In this document: positions 41,667 to 49,681 of the stretch, in pieces
Position numbering within the stretch: the first letter of the stretch is position 1
Layout: each line of letters starts with the position of its first letter
Source: an uncultured Paracoccaceae bacterium
GTDB lineage: Bacteria; Pseudomonadota; Alphaproteobacteria; Rhodobacterales; Rhodobacteraceae
Assembly (NCBI GenBank): GCA_947489705.1
Contig: CANLEQ010000024.1
Coordinates: 1 to 49,759, forward strand
Direction of reading: 5' to 3'
Length of the DNA stretch: 49,759 bases
Notes under the pieces: generated by a model
The model's database searches: none
What the model saw: the letters and a program-made list of their open reading frames with translations, nothing else
What the model was told of the DNA's origin: nothing
Made by a program: the position numbers and the translations under genes

Positions 41667-42178
41667 AAGTCGGCGTCGCGGGCGCGCAACTGGCGCGCGC
41701 GGGTCAGGATCGCGTTCTCGATCTCGCGAATCGTGTCCGGGCTCGCCGGCCCGGCGCGCGTGGCAAGCGCCACGTTGAGCGCGCGCGCGTCGAGTGACGG
41801 GTCCTGCACGTAGACGGTCGCGCGATAGGCCTGCCCGCCGCCGGGCGGAACGCCGTAGCCGTAGACGATTACGCCCGAAAAGGGATCGACCGTCTCGACC
41901 GGCATGAAATCGAGGACCTGCTGCGCGGCGGTCCAGATGTACTTGTTGACCTCGACCGTGGTGTTCGGGTCGTCGGCATTGCGAAAGAGGTCCCAGATCG
42001 TCTCGCGCTCGCGCTCGCGCTCGGGCTGGGCGAGCGGCGTGGAGGCGCGCTGGCGCAGGATACGCTCGTCCGTGACGCGCGGTGCCGCGGCGTCGCCCGA
42101 CATGCGGCCGGAGCATCCCGAGACGATCGTCATGCCCGCAAGCAGGGAGATCGCCGTGAAAGTCGTCGTAATGCGCAT
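41663..42178 (-). CDS. DUF3576 family lipoprotein
   Basis: 171-residue exported lipoprotein with signal peptide and lipobox (MTIVSGC, Cys near residue 22). The DUF3576 domain shows TIWDLFRNADDPNTTVEVNK, LDFMPVETVDPFSGVIVYGY and YRATVYVQDPSLDARALNV. It is probably an envelope protein of unknown function; it neighbours leuS in many alphaproteobacteria. The start at 42178 (MRITTTFTAISL) is preferred over an upstream in-frame ATG because it gives a clean signal peptide. Its 3' end overlaps the convergent glycosyltransferase stop. Confidence 0.88.
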   Translation of the reverse strand: MRITTTFTAISLLAGMTIVSGCSGRMSGDAAAPRVTDERILRQRASTPLAQPERERERETIWDLFRNADDPNTTVEVNKYIWTAAQQVLDFMPVETVDPFSGVIVYGYGVPPGGGQAYRATVYVQDPSLDARALNVALATRAGPASPDTIREIENAILTRARQLRARDADF

Positions 42179-42382
42179 CTGCACCCGCTTTGCCTTGGCC
42201 GCCAATTGCCGCATCCCTAGCGCAGAGGTCCGGGCCGGGCAAGAAAGCATCTGGCGGGCGAAACGGGGCGGCCGGGTCATGTCCTGAGGGGCGCCATCCG
42301 CGGAGACCGGGCGAAAAACTGATTTGCCAAAGTGCAATCGCCGCCTACCTCTTGGCGGAGTGTTGAAGAAAGGACTGAAGAA

Positions 42383-42643
42383 ATGAAGCGTTTTCTGACC
42401 GTTATCGCCGCGACCGCAACCCTCGGCGGCGTCACCGCGCCGGCTGCCATCGCGCAGCAGCAGGATGCCGACATGAACATGCTCACCGGCAAGGTCTATC
42501 GCGCCCTGCGTGATTGCGAGATCGACACCAACATGGTCGACACCCTGACGATGGCGCAGGTTTCGGGCATCGTGCTCTCCGCATCGTCCGCCGACGAAGC
42601 CAACAAGTGCGAAGAGATCGAAGCGATCGCGATGGGAGAATAA
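42383..42643 (+). CDS. small exported protein of unknown function
   Basis: 86-residue exported protein. The signal peptide MKRFLTVIAATATLGGVTAP is followed by AAIA and cleavage before QQQ. The mature 62 residues are acidic with two cysteines (RDCEID and NKCEEIE) that could form a disulfide. No family is recognised. AAAGGA precedes the ATG. A strong terminator follows at 42674-42702, so it is a single-gene transcript. Its place beside the porin suggests an envelope role, but this is only proximity. Confidence 0.75.
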   Translation: MKRFLTVIAATATLGGVTAPAAIAQQQDADMNMLTGKVYRALRDCEIDTNMVDTLTMAQVSGIVLSASSADEANKCEEIEAIAMGE

Positions 42644-42673
42644 GCCCGCCGTACTCAGCCGTAATTCGGTTGG

Positions 42674-42702
42674 AAAGGCCGTCCCTCTGGGGCGGCCTTT
42701 TT
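42674..42702 (+). terminator. Rho-independent terminator
   Basis: AAAGGCCGTCCC (42674-42685) pairs with GGGGCGGCC followed by TTTTT (42689-42702), giving a long GC stem with a short loop. It lies 30 bases after the stop of the 86-residue exported protein and separates it from the porin gene. Confidence 0.88.
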
Positions 42703-42882
42703 CGTTTCAGCGGCGGCCGGCAGGGGCGTGTTCGCGAGTGTGGCACGCATGCACCATCTGCGCCGACAAACCTTAAGGGCCGCCGGGATTGCTTGAAACG
42801 AGGGGGCGAAAGGCGCACTCCACGGCATGTACCCACGGGGCGCTTAACCTCCTGGGGCCGGACAACGATCATGAGGGAAAGC

Positions 42883-43956
42883 ATGAAAAATATTCTTATG
42901 GCGACCACCGCGCTGGTTGCGTCCACCACGTTTGCAATGGCCGATGTCGACCTCTCGGGTTGGGCTGAAATGGGTATCATCGGTGGCGAGAACACCGACG
43001 GCACCGACATCGACACCCAGTTCCATTCCGACATCAACGTGATCTTCTCGATGTCCGGCGAAACCGATACCGGCCTGGCGTTCGGTGCGGTCCTCGACTT
43101 CGACGGGATCGACGGCGACGGCGACGCCTTCAACGACGGCGCGTTCAACCCGGTGAAGGGTGGCTCGGACACCTCGATCTTCGTGTCCGGCGCGTTCGGC
43201 ACGCTGACCATGGGTGACACCGACGGTGCGCTCGACTTCGTGATGCAGGAAGCCATCATCGGCGGAACGATCGACGACGTGCACGAGCATGCCGGCTACA
43301 ACGGCAACTCCGGCCTCGACGGATCCTACGACGGTCAGGTCGCTCGCTACGACTACACGTTCGGCGACTTCTCGATCGCCGCGTCGGCCGAAATCGACGA
43401 CGACCGCGACAGCGACGACGACGCGGATTTCGACTTGGGCGACTCGATCGACGAGATCGAGGACGACAACGTCCTGGCCATCGGTGTGCGCTACAACGGC
43501 AATTTCGCCGGTCTCGATTTTGGCGCCGGTCTCGGCTACCAGCAAGTCGGCGACAGCAACGTCACCGGCCTGAGCCTCGACACGACGCTCGACAACGGCC
43601 TGCGCGCGATCCTGAACTACTCCAGCTACGACCAGTCGCCGCTTGCCGTCGGTACCGTCCAGCAGGATGACGACGAGGATCCGCTGACCCCGACGATCGA
43701 AGTCGACAACAACACCGACCTCGACAGCCACATCGGCCTGGCGCTCGGCTACACCTTCGGCGGACTGCTCGTCGCCGGTAACTACGGTGTGTTCGACACC
43801 GACCAGGGCGACGTTCAGGGCTATGGCCTGATCGCCAACTACGACCTGGGTGGCGGCGCGTCGCTGCAGGGCGGCTACGCCCACAACGACTACGACGACA
43901 TCGCGGACTTCGAGGACACCGACAACTTCTCGTTCGGTATCCGGATGTCCTTCTGA
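42883..43956 (+). CDS. porin (Gram-negative outer-membrane beta-barrel)
   Basis: 357-residue outer-membrane porin. A signal peptide (MKNILMATTALVASTTFAMA) is followed by DVDLSGWAEMG and alternating amphipathic strands, ending in FSFGIRMSF with the terminal Phe used for barrel assembly. The protein is strikingly acidic, with Asp-rich loops such as IDDDRDSDDDADFDLGD. Family: Rhodobacter-like porin (Porin_4). AGGGAAA precedes ATG 42883; an upstream in-frame ATG at 42871 is less likely. The 180-bp leader may be regulated. A terminator follows at 43983-44010. Confidence 0.92.
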   Translation: MKNILMATTALVASTTFAMADVDLSGWAEMGIIGGENTDGTDIDTQFHSDINVIFSMSGETDTGLAFGAVLDFDGIDGDGDAFNDGAFNPVKGGSDTSIFVSGAFGTLTMGDTDGALDFVMQEAIIGGTIDDVHEHAGYNGNSGLDGSYDGQVARYDYTFGDFSIAASAEIDDDRDSDDDADFDLGDSIDEIEDDNVLAIGVRYNGNFAGLDFGAGLGYQQVGDSNVTGLSLDTTLDNGLRAILNYSSYDQSPLAVGTVQQDDDEDPLTPTIEVDNNTDLDSHIGLALGYTFGGLLVAGNYGVFDTDQGDVQGYGLIANYDLGGGASLQGGYAHNDYDDIADFEDTDNFSFGIRMSF

Positions 43957-43982
43957 TCCTCTGACGGATCGGAAATCGGATC

Positions 43983-44010
43983 GGGCGGGTCTTCGGACCC
44001 GCCCTTTTCT
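43983..44010 (+). terminator. Rho-independent terminator after the porin
   Basis: GGGCGGGTC (43983-43991) and GACCCGCCC (43996-44004) form a 9-bp stem closed by a TTCG-type loop, then TTTTCTTTT. It lies about 25 bases after the porin stop. Confidence 0.92.
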
Positions 44011-44054
44011 TTTGCGCGAGGCTGTGGCCAATAGGGGCCGAGGAGGGCCGCGCC

Positions 44055-44708
44055 ATGTCGCTTGCCGATATCAGGACACGCATCAACGATGCCGCCGCGC
44101 GCGCGAGGCGCGATCCGGAGGGCATCACGCTGATCGCGGTCAGCAAGGTGCAACCCGATGCCCGTGTCGAGGCGGTGTTGCAGGAGGGCCATCGCGTCTT
44201 CGGCGAGAACCGCGTCCAGGAAGCGCAGGGCAAGTGGCCGGGCTTCGCCGAGCGGTTCGACGGGCTCGACCTGCATCTGATCGGGGCGCTGCAATCCAAC
44301 AAGGCGCGCGCGGCGATGGAGCTGTTTGACGCGATCCACACGCTCGACCGGCCCAAGCTCGCCCGCACGATCGCCCGGCTGGCGCAGGAGCTCGGCCAGT
44401 GTCCCGACCTCTTCATCCAGGTCGATATCGGCGACGAGGATCAGAAGGCCGGCATCGCGCGCGACGCGGTCGACGGATTCGTCGAGGAATGCCGCGGTCT
44501 CGACCTGCCGGTGCGCGGCCTCATGTGCATTCCGCCGGTCCACGACGACCCGGCGCCGCATTTCGAGGAACTGGCGGCGATGGCCGCGCGCAACGGGCTC
44601 GACCGGCTGTCGATGGGGATGAGCGGCGATTTCGAGGCGGCGATTGCGGCCGGTGCGACGCATGTCCGCGTGGGATCGGCGATCTTCGGGCCGCGCGCCT
44701 ACGACTAG
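44055..44708 (+). CDS. YggS family pyridoxal phosphate homeostasis protein
   Basis: 217-residue cytosolic PLP-binding protein of the YggS/PLPBP family, which buffers pyridoxal phosphate. The PLP lysine is K31 in LIAVSKVQPDARVEA. HRVFGENRVQEAQGKW, HLIGALQSNKA and LSMGMSGDFEAAI are conserved segments. Length and fold (TIM barrel) are standard. Its stop overlaps the convergent LD-transpeptidase stop by four bases. Confidence 0.94.
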   Translation: MSLADIRTRINDAAARARRDPEGITLIAVSKVQPDARVEAVLQEGHRVFGENRVQEAQGKWPGFAERFDGLDLHLIGALQSNKARAAMELFDAIHTLDRPKLARTIARLAQELGQCPDLFIQVDIGDEDQKAGIARDAVDGFVEECRGLDLPVRGLMCIPPVHDDPAPHFEELAAMAARNGLDRLSMGMSGDFEAAIAAGATHVRVGSAIFGPRAYD

Positions 44709-45199
44709 CGCACGATGAGCCGCGTATGCGGCGTGATCCGGCGCGCGAGCCATGCGAGATCCCCCGCGCCGAGCGCCACGCAGCCCTCGGTCGGATGGCC
44801 CCGCCTGCGCCAGCGATGCACGAAGATGGCCGAGCCGCGACCCGCCACGGCGTCGGGGTGGTTCCAGTCGGTCAGCAGCACCAGATCGTAGAGCGGGTCG
44901 GCCCGGCGCAGCACCTCGTGCGAGGGCGCGTAGGGCGCGCGGACCGGCATGTTGTAGTCCACGGCGTCCGGATCGTCCGACCAGAGGTCGCGCGGCCCGA
45001 TGGCGCGGGCCCGGGCGCAGGGGCGCGCCATGCGGTCGGCGCGATAGAGCACCCCCGTGATCCGGTGCACGCCGCGCGGGGTCGCGCCGTCGCCCTCGCG
45101 CTTGTCCGCGGCGATGCCGCCGCGCCCGATCGCGCAGGGCAGGTACCGGCCACGAAACCTCAGGCCCCGCGGCGTCAGCACCATGTCGGCAGGCGTCAT
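44705..45199 (-). CDS. L,D-transpeptidase (YkuD) family protein
   Basis: 164-residue protein with the YkuD catalytic signature: H128 in FVHRWRRRGHPTEGC and the nucleophile C140. YkuD enzymes crosslink peptidoglycan peptides or attach lipoproteins. No signal peptide is obvious at the annotated start, which is unusual because the substrate is periplasmic; a longer or alternative export route cannot be seen. Its ATG overlaps the ribA stop (ATGA), so it is coupled to ribA. Confidence 0.85.
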   Translation of the reverse strand: MTPADMVLTPRGLRFRGRYLPCAIGRGGIAADKREGDGATPRGVHRITGVLYRADRMARPCARARAIGPRDLWSDDPDAVDYNMPVRAPYAPSHEVLRRADPLYDLVLLTDWNHPDAVAGRGSAIFVHRWRRRGHPTEGCVALGAGDLAWLARRITPHTRLIVR

Positions 45200-46275
45200 T
45201 CGAGGTGACCCGATCGTTCCGTCTTGACCCGGAGATAGTCGCGGTTGAACGCGGTCTCGCCCACCCAGAGCGGGACGCGGCCGACCACGTCGATGCCGTT
45301 CTCGGACAGCATGGCCATCTTGCGCGGATTGTTGGTCAGAAGGCGCACGCGCTCGATCCGGAGTTGCTTGAGGATGGCCGCCCCCACGCGGAAGTCGCGC
45401 TCGTCATCCTCGAAGCCCAGCCGGTGATTGGCCTCGACGGTATCGAAGCCCTGATCCTGAAGGGAATAGGCCCGCATCTTGTTCGCAAGGCCGATGCCGC
45501 GCCCTTCCTGGTTGAGATAGAGCAGGATGCCGCCCCCCGCCGCGGCCATCTGGCCCAGCGCGGCGGCAAGCTGCGGGCCGCAATCGCATTTCAGCGATCC
45601 CAGAACGTCGCCCGTGAAACACGACGAATGGAGCCGCGTGAGCACCGGGGCCGCGCGGTCGATGGTGCCGATCTCGACCGCGTAATGCTCGTCGCCGCCG
45701 AATTCGGGCCGGAAGACATGCAGCCGTGTCTGGCTCGACGCGGCGATGGGCAGGCTGGCCGCGACCGTCTCGGCAAGGTCGCGCGGTGCCTCGGCGCCGA
45801 GATCCTCGGGTGTCAGGATCTGCACGCCCGGAGGCGGTGCCGCGACCGGAACCGCGATCATCGCGGGCAGAATCTGTGCCTGGCGGGCCAGCCGCAGGGC
45901 TGCACGCGGCACCTCGGTCGGGCCGCCGCGGAGGGGCGAGAACGGGCCCCGCATCGGATTGGCGAGATCGTCCTTCGGGTCGGCCATCGCGGCGATCCAC
46001 CCCGCATCGACGTCGCGCGCGAGGGGCAATCGTGCCAGATCGTCGTCGTAGACGTGGATCTTGAGGGTCCGGGCACGCCAATGCGTCAGCACCAGCTGCG
46101 CCTCGCCGCCGGCCACCATCGCGCCGAGACGGTCGCCCCGCGCCAGCGCGGCCGCGAGGACCAGCCAGGATGCGCCGTCGTGCCGGAAGGCCACGGGCAG
46201 GCCCAGCCGCAGATCGGCGCGCGCGCGCGCCAGCCGTTCGCGCACCGTGGGCAAGAAGGGATCGTCGGTTTCCAT
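45196..46275 (-). CDS. ribA: GTP cyclohydrolase II with N-terminal extension
   Basis: 359-residue enzyme of riboflavin synthesis that opens GTP to 2,5-diamino-6-ribosylamino-pyrimidinone phosphate and formate. The C-terminal RibA domain (about 180-359) has zinc ligands C219, C230 and C232 in SSCFTGDVLGSLKCDC, GRGIGLANKMRAY and TNNPRKM. The first about 150 residues replace a DHBP synthase domain but lack its acidic catalytic cluster; they may be a degenerate RibB-like domain (inference). AAGGGAG precedes the ATG. It is co-translated with the LD-transpeptidase gene and divergent from the response regulator. Confidence 0.92.
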   Translation of the reverse strand: METDDPFLPTVRERLARARADLRLGLPVAFRHDGASWLVLAAALARGDRLGAMVAGGEAQLVLTHWRARTLKIHVYDDDLARLPLARDVDAGWIAAMADPKDDLANPMRGPFSPLRGGPTEVPRAALRLARQAQILPAMIAVPVAAPPPGVQILTPEDLGAEAPRDLAETVAASLPIAASSQTRLHVFRPEFGGDEHYAVEIGTIDRAAPVLTRLHSSCFTGDVLGSLKCDCGPQLAAALGQMAAAGGGILLYLNQEGRGIGLANKMRAYSLQDQGFDTVEANHRLGFEDDERDFRVGAAILKQLRIERVRLLTNNPRKMAMLSENGIDVVGRVPLWVGETAFNRDYLRVKTERSGHLE

Positions 46276-46300
46276 GGTCGCTCCCTTAGGCCGCGGCGCG

Positions 46301-46320
46301 GGGAATGTGAAACATTTCCC
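46301..46320. promoter_or_regulatory. imperfect inverted repeat between ribA and the response regulator
   Basis: GGGAATGT (46301-46308) and ACATTTCCC (46312-46320) make a near palindrome with one unpaired base. Its right half GAAACATTTC (46309-46318) equals the right half of the 26-bp palindrome at 34310-34335. It sits 26 bp upstream of ribA and about 95 bp before the response regulator, so it could be an operator for either. The link between the two sites is speculative. Confidence 0.35.
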
Positions 46321-46415
46321 CGCCTTTCGACACGTGCGCGTGAGGCGAATGTCGCAAACCTTGAGGATCACGGAACCGCGACCCACCTTCTTGGCAACGT
46401 CTTAGGGAGAGCGAC

Positions 46416-47102
46416 ATGAGCAACTTGAAGAAGATCCTTCTGGTCGACGACGACGACGACCTGCGCGAGGCGCTGAGCGAGCAACTGGTGCTGACCGAGG
46501 ATTTCGACGTCTTCGAGGCCGATACCGGCGCCCATGCGATGGAGAAGGCCAAGGAGGCGCTCTACGATCTGGTGATCCTCGATGTCGGCCTGCCCGACAC
46601 GGATGGACGCGAGCTTTGCAAGCGGATGCGCAAGCAAGGGGTCAAGTGTCCCATCGTGATGCTGACCGGTCAGGACAGCGATGCCGACACGATCCTGGGG
46701 CTCGATGCGGGCGCCAACGACTACATCACCAAGCCCTTCAAGTTCCCGGTGCTTCTGGCGCGCATCCGCGCCCAGCTGCGCCAGCACGAGCAATCCGAGG
46801 ATGCCGTCTTCGGCCTCGGTCCCTATTCCTTCCGCCCCGCGCAGAAGCTGCTGGTGGACGAGGCCGACAAGAAGATCCGGCTGACCGAGAAGGAGACCAA
46901 CATCCTCAAGTTCCTCTATCGCGCCACGGAGGGCGTGGTGGCGCGCGACGTCCTGCTGCACGAGGTCTGGGGCTACAATGCCGGCGTGACGACGCACACG
47001 CTCGAGACGCATATCTACCGGCTGCGCCAGAAGATCGAACCCGATCCCTCGAATGCCCAGATCCTCGTCACCGAATCCGGCGGATACCGGCTGGCGACCT
47101 GA
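46416..47102 (+). CDS. cenR: OmpR-family response regulator (CenR-like)
   Basis: 228-residue two-component regulator. The receiver domain has acidic residues in LLVDDDDDLRE, the phosphorylated D56 in LVILDVGLP, and the signal-transmitting Lys in YITKPFKF. The DNA-binding winged-helix domain has LTEKETNILKFLYR and ETHIYRLRQKIEP. Overall wording matches the alphaproteobacterial CenR (essential envelope regulator) as I recall it; the symbol rests on this resemblance. AGGGAGA precedes the ATG. No sensor kinase gene is near. Confidence 0.8.
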   Translation: MSNLKKILLVDDDDDLREALSEQLVLTEDFDVFEADTGAHAMEKAKEALYDLVILDVGLPDTDGRELCKRMRKQGVKCPIVMLTGQDSDADTILGLDAGANDYITKPFKFPVLLARIRAQLRQHEQSEDAVFGLGPYSFRPAQKLLVDEADKKIRLTEKETNILKFLYRATEGVVARDVLLHEVWGYNAGVTTHTLETHIYRLRQKIEPDPSNAQILVTESGGYRLAT

Positions 47103-47127
47103 TCCGAGGCCTCGCTAAAGGCGCGGG

Positions 47128-47625
47128 TCACTCCGCGCGCGGGATCGTGCCCTGGAAGTTGCCGTCGATCGTCACGGCCTCCGGCGCATCGATGACGAGG
47201 GTATCGGCGCCGCCGGGCGTGAGGGTGGTGACGAGGCTTCCCGCGATGGCAAGGTCGGTGTCCTCGACCTCGAACGCCTCGAGGATCAGGTCCACATTCT
47301 CGTCGGTCGCCTCGAGCACGGGATCGCCGCCCGACACCGTGACCCTGGGCGAGCGCACTTCGGGTTCCTGAATGGTGCCCGACGCGAAGAATGAGATCTC
47401 GATCATGCCGCTTTCGTCTTCCGGCTCGGAATTCGGATAGCCGCGGATCGTGACCGCGTAGCCGTCCTCGGACTGCTCGAAGAAGCTCAGCGGTACGTCG
47501 CCTTCGCTCGGGATCTGCCAGACGGCGTCCTCGCCCTCGATCGTTCCCGTGATGGTGCCTGCGACCTGCGCAGTCGCGGCGAGCGGCGCGAGGATCGATA
47601 TCAGGGCGATTGGGGCAAGTCTCAT
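47128..47625 (-). CDS. secreted protein of unknown function
   Basis: 165-residue exported protein with a signal peptide (MRLAPIALISILAPLAATAQ). The mature part is acidic and mostly beta-strand: VAGTITGTIEGEDAVWQIP, GYAVTIRGYPNSEPEDESG, then repeated strands up to GNFQGTIPRAE. No family is recognised. It is convergent to the response regulator and divergent from xthA. Its composition suggests a soluble periplasmic domain. Confidence 0.75.
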   Translation of the reverse strand: MRLAPIALISILAPLAATAQVAGTITGTIEGEDAVWQIPSEGDVPLSFFEQSEDGYAVTIRGYPNSEPEDESGMIEISFFASGTIQEPEVRSPRVTVSGGDPVLEATDENVDLILEAFEVEDTDLAIAGSLVTTLTPGGADTLVIDAPEAVTIDGNFQGTIPRAE

Positions 47626-47755
47626 GGCGTCGTTCCTCCGGTATGGGTTCGGCGCCCAACGATCCGGCGCGCGCCGGCGTTCCCCGGCCGGGGTGTCGCA
47701 CCGTGCGCGGATGGGCTAGGTGCCGGGGCGACATCCCTAGAGGTCGGAGCCCCGC

Positions 47756-48538
47756 ATGCCCTTCACCATCGCCACCTGGAACATCAACTCCGTCCGTCTG
47801 CGCGCGGGTCTGGTCGCGGATTTCCTGGCCGAGGCGGCGCCGGACGTCCTCTGCCTTCAGGAATGCAAGTCGCCCGTCGACAAGATCCCCTCCTTCGAGG
47901 CCCAGGGCTATCCCTACATGGTGGCGCGCGGGCAGAAGGGCTATAACGGCGTGGCGATCCTGTCGAAGCGGCCGATCGAGGAGGTGGGCGCCCACGATCA
48001 CGTGGAACTCGGCCACGCGCGGCACGTGGCCGCCCGGCTCGAGAACGGGGTGATCGTCCATAATTACTACGTGCCTGCCGGGGGCGACCTGCCGGATCGC
48101 GAGGTGAACGTGAAATTCGGGCAGAAGCTCGATTATCTCACGGCCATGCGCGACGATTTCCGCGCGTCGCCGCCGCAGCGATCGATCCTCGTCGGCGATC
48201 TCAACATCGCGCCGCGCGAGGACGACGTCTGGTCGCACAAGCAATTGCTCAAGGTCGTGTCGCATACGCCGATCGAGGTCGCGCACATGGCCGAGATGCA
48301 GGAGGCCGGCGCCTGGATCGACGTGGTGCGGCAGAGCATCCCCGAGGGACAGCTCTATTCCTGGTGGTCCTATCGTTCGCCCGATTGGGACGCGGCCGAC
48401 AAGGGGCGCCGGCTCGACCACATCTGGGCCAGTCCCGACATCGCCGGTGCCGTGCATTCGGCCCGCATCCTGCGCCATTGCCGGGGCTGGGAAAAGCCGT
48501 CGGATCACGCGCCGGTCCTGGTGACGGTCGATCTGTGA
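47756..48538 (+). CDS. xthA: exodeoxyribonuclease III
   Basis: 260-residue DNA-repair enzyme (AP endonuclease, 3'-5' exonuclease, 3'-phosphatase). The catalytic metal Glu is E36 in LCLQECK. NYYVPAGGDL, the GDLNIAP Asp/Asn pair near residue 148, RRLDHIW and the terminal SDHAPV histidine are all intact. Length is standard. GAGGTCGGAG precedes the ATG. It is followed 96 bp downstream by the DUF475 gene. Confidence 0.95.
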   Translation: MPFTIATWNINSVRLRAGLVADFLAEAAPDVLCLQECKSPVDKIPSFEAQGYPYMVARGQKGYNGVAILSKRPIEEVGAHDHVELGHARHVAARLENGVIVHNYYVPAGGDLPDREVNVKFGQKLDYLTAMRDDFRASPPQRSILVGDLNIAPREDDVWSHKQLLKVVSHTPIEVAHMAEMQEAGAWIDVVRQSIPEGQLYSWWSYRSPDWDAADKGRRLDHIWASPDIAGAVHSARILRHCRGWEKPSDHAPVLVTVDL

Positions 48539-48634
48539 TGCCCCTCCGGGGGCCGCGAAGTTTCTTCGCCCGCATGTGGTAGTGCCGCGCCGGGCGGCGT
48601 ATGTAGCATCTGGTCAAACACCCCGGGGGGACGC

Positions 48635-49681
48635 ATGTCGGCCACATTGCACTACTTCAAATGGGCGTTCGTCGTGACGGTGGTGGGGCTCGTCGGGGCG
48701 TTCTGGCTCGGCTGGCGGTACGAGGACGGGGCAGGGGGCGCGATGTCGTTCCTGTTCGTGGGCCTGGTTCTGGCCGTGCTCGAGATCTCGCTCAGCTTCG
48801 ACAACGCCATCGTCAACGCCAACAAGCTCAAGACGATGGACCCCGTCTGGCAGCACCGCTTCCTCACCTGGGGCATCGTGATCGCGGTCTTCGGGATGCG
48901 GATCGTCTTTCCGGTGGCCGTCGTCGCCATCGCAGCACAGGTGGGCCCGATCAGCGCGGTGACTTTGGCCGCGACCGAGCCCGAGGAATACGCCCGCCTG
49001 ATGGAAGAGAGCCATCTGTCGATCGCGGCGTTCGGCGGCTCGTTCCTGCTGCTCGTGGGCCTGAGCTTCTTCATGGATCGCGACAAGGACGTCGACTGGG
49101 TCGTGCCGGTCGAGCGGGCACTGCGGCGGCTGGGATCGACGCGCGGGGTCGTCTACGTGATCGCGGTGGCGGTGATCGCGGCGTTCGGCCTTCTGCTCGA
49201 CGGGGCGGAGCGGTGGACGTTCTTCGAATCCGCGGCTCTGGGCGTCGTCGTGTTCATCGCGGTCGAGGCGCTCAACCACCTGCTCGACGGGCAGGCGCGG
49301 GCGGTGGATGCGGCGCGCGGCGGGCTTGGCGCGTTCCTCTATCTCGAAGTGCTGGACGCGTCGTTCAGCTTCGACGGCGTGATCGGGGCGTTCGCCCTGA
49401 CGCAGAACCTGTTCCTGATCGCGATCGGCCTCGGGATCGGGGCGATGTACGTGCGCTCGATGACCATCATGCTGGTGGAACGAGGCACGCTCAGCCAGTT
49501 CCGGTATCTCGAGAACGGCGCATTCTGGTCGATCGTCACGCTGGCCCTGATCATGTTCACGCAAAGCCTCGTCCATGTTCCCGAGGTCGTCACCGGCCTT
49601 CTGGGGGCGGGGATCATCGCCATCGCCTTCTGGGGATCCGTCCGGTTCAACCGCCGCAATCCGGTCGAGATCGCGGTGTAA
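48635..49681 (+). CDS. DUF475 family (TerC-like) integral membrane protein
   Basis: 348-residue inner-membrane protein of the DUF475 family, a relative of TerC. About nine hydrophobic helices are visible. The TerC-type motifs are LEISLSFDNAIVNANKLK (about residues 48-65) and LEVLDASFSFDGVIGAFAL (about residues 231-249), each with the SFD-centred acidic site. TerC relatives are linked to metal-ion efflux or loading of secreted metalloproteins; no substrate is known for this branch. A run of G (GGGGGGAC) precedes the ATG. Past its stop, 49682-49759 shows no gene. Confidence 0.9.
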   Translation: MSATLHYFKWAFVVTVVGLVGAFWLGWRYEDGAGGAMSFLFVGLVLAVLEISLSFDNAIVNANKLKTMDPVWQHRFLTWGIVIAVFGMRIVFPVAVVAIAAQVGPISAVTLAATEPEEYARLMEESHLSIAAFGGSFLLLVGLSFFMDRDKDVDWVVPVERALRRLGSTRGVVYVIAVAVIAAFGLLLDGAERWTFFESAALGVVVFIAVEALNHLLDGQARAVDAARGGLGAFLYLEVLDASFSFDGVIGAFALTQNLFLIAIGLGIGAMYVRSMTIMLVERGTLSQFRYLENGAFWSIVTLALIMFTQSLVHVPEVVTGLLGAGIIAIAFWGSVRFNRRNPVEIAV

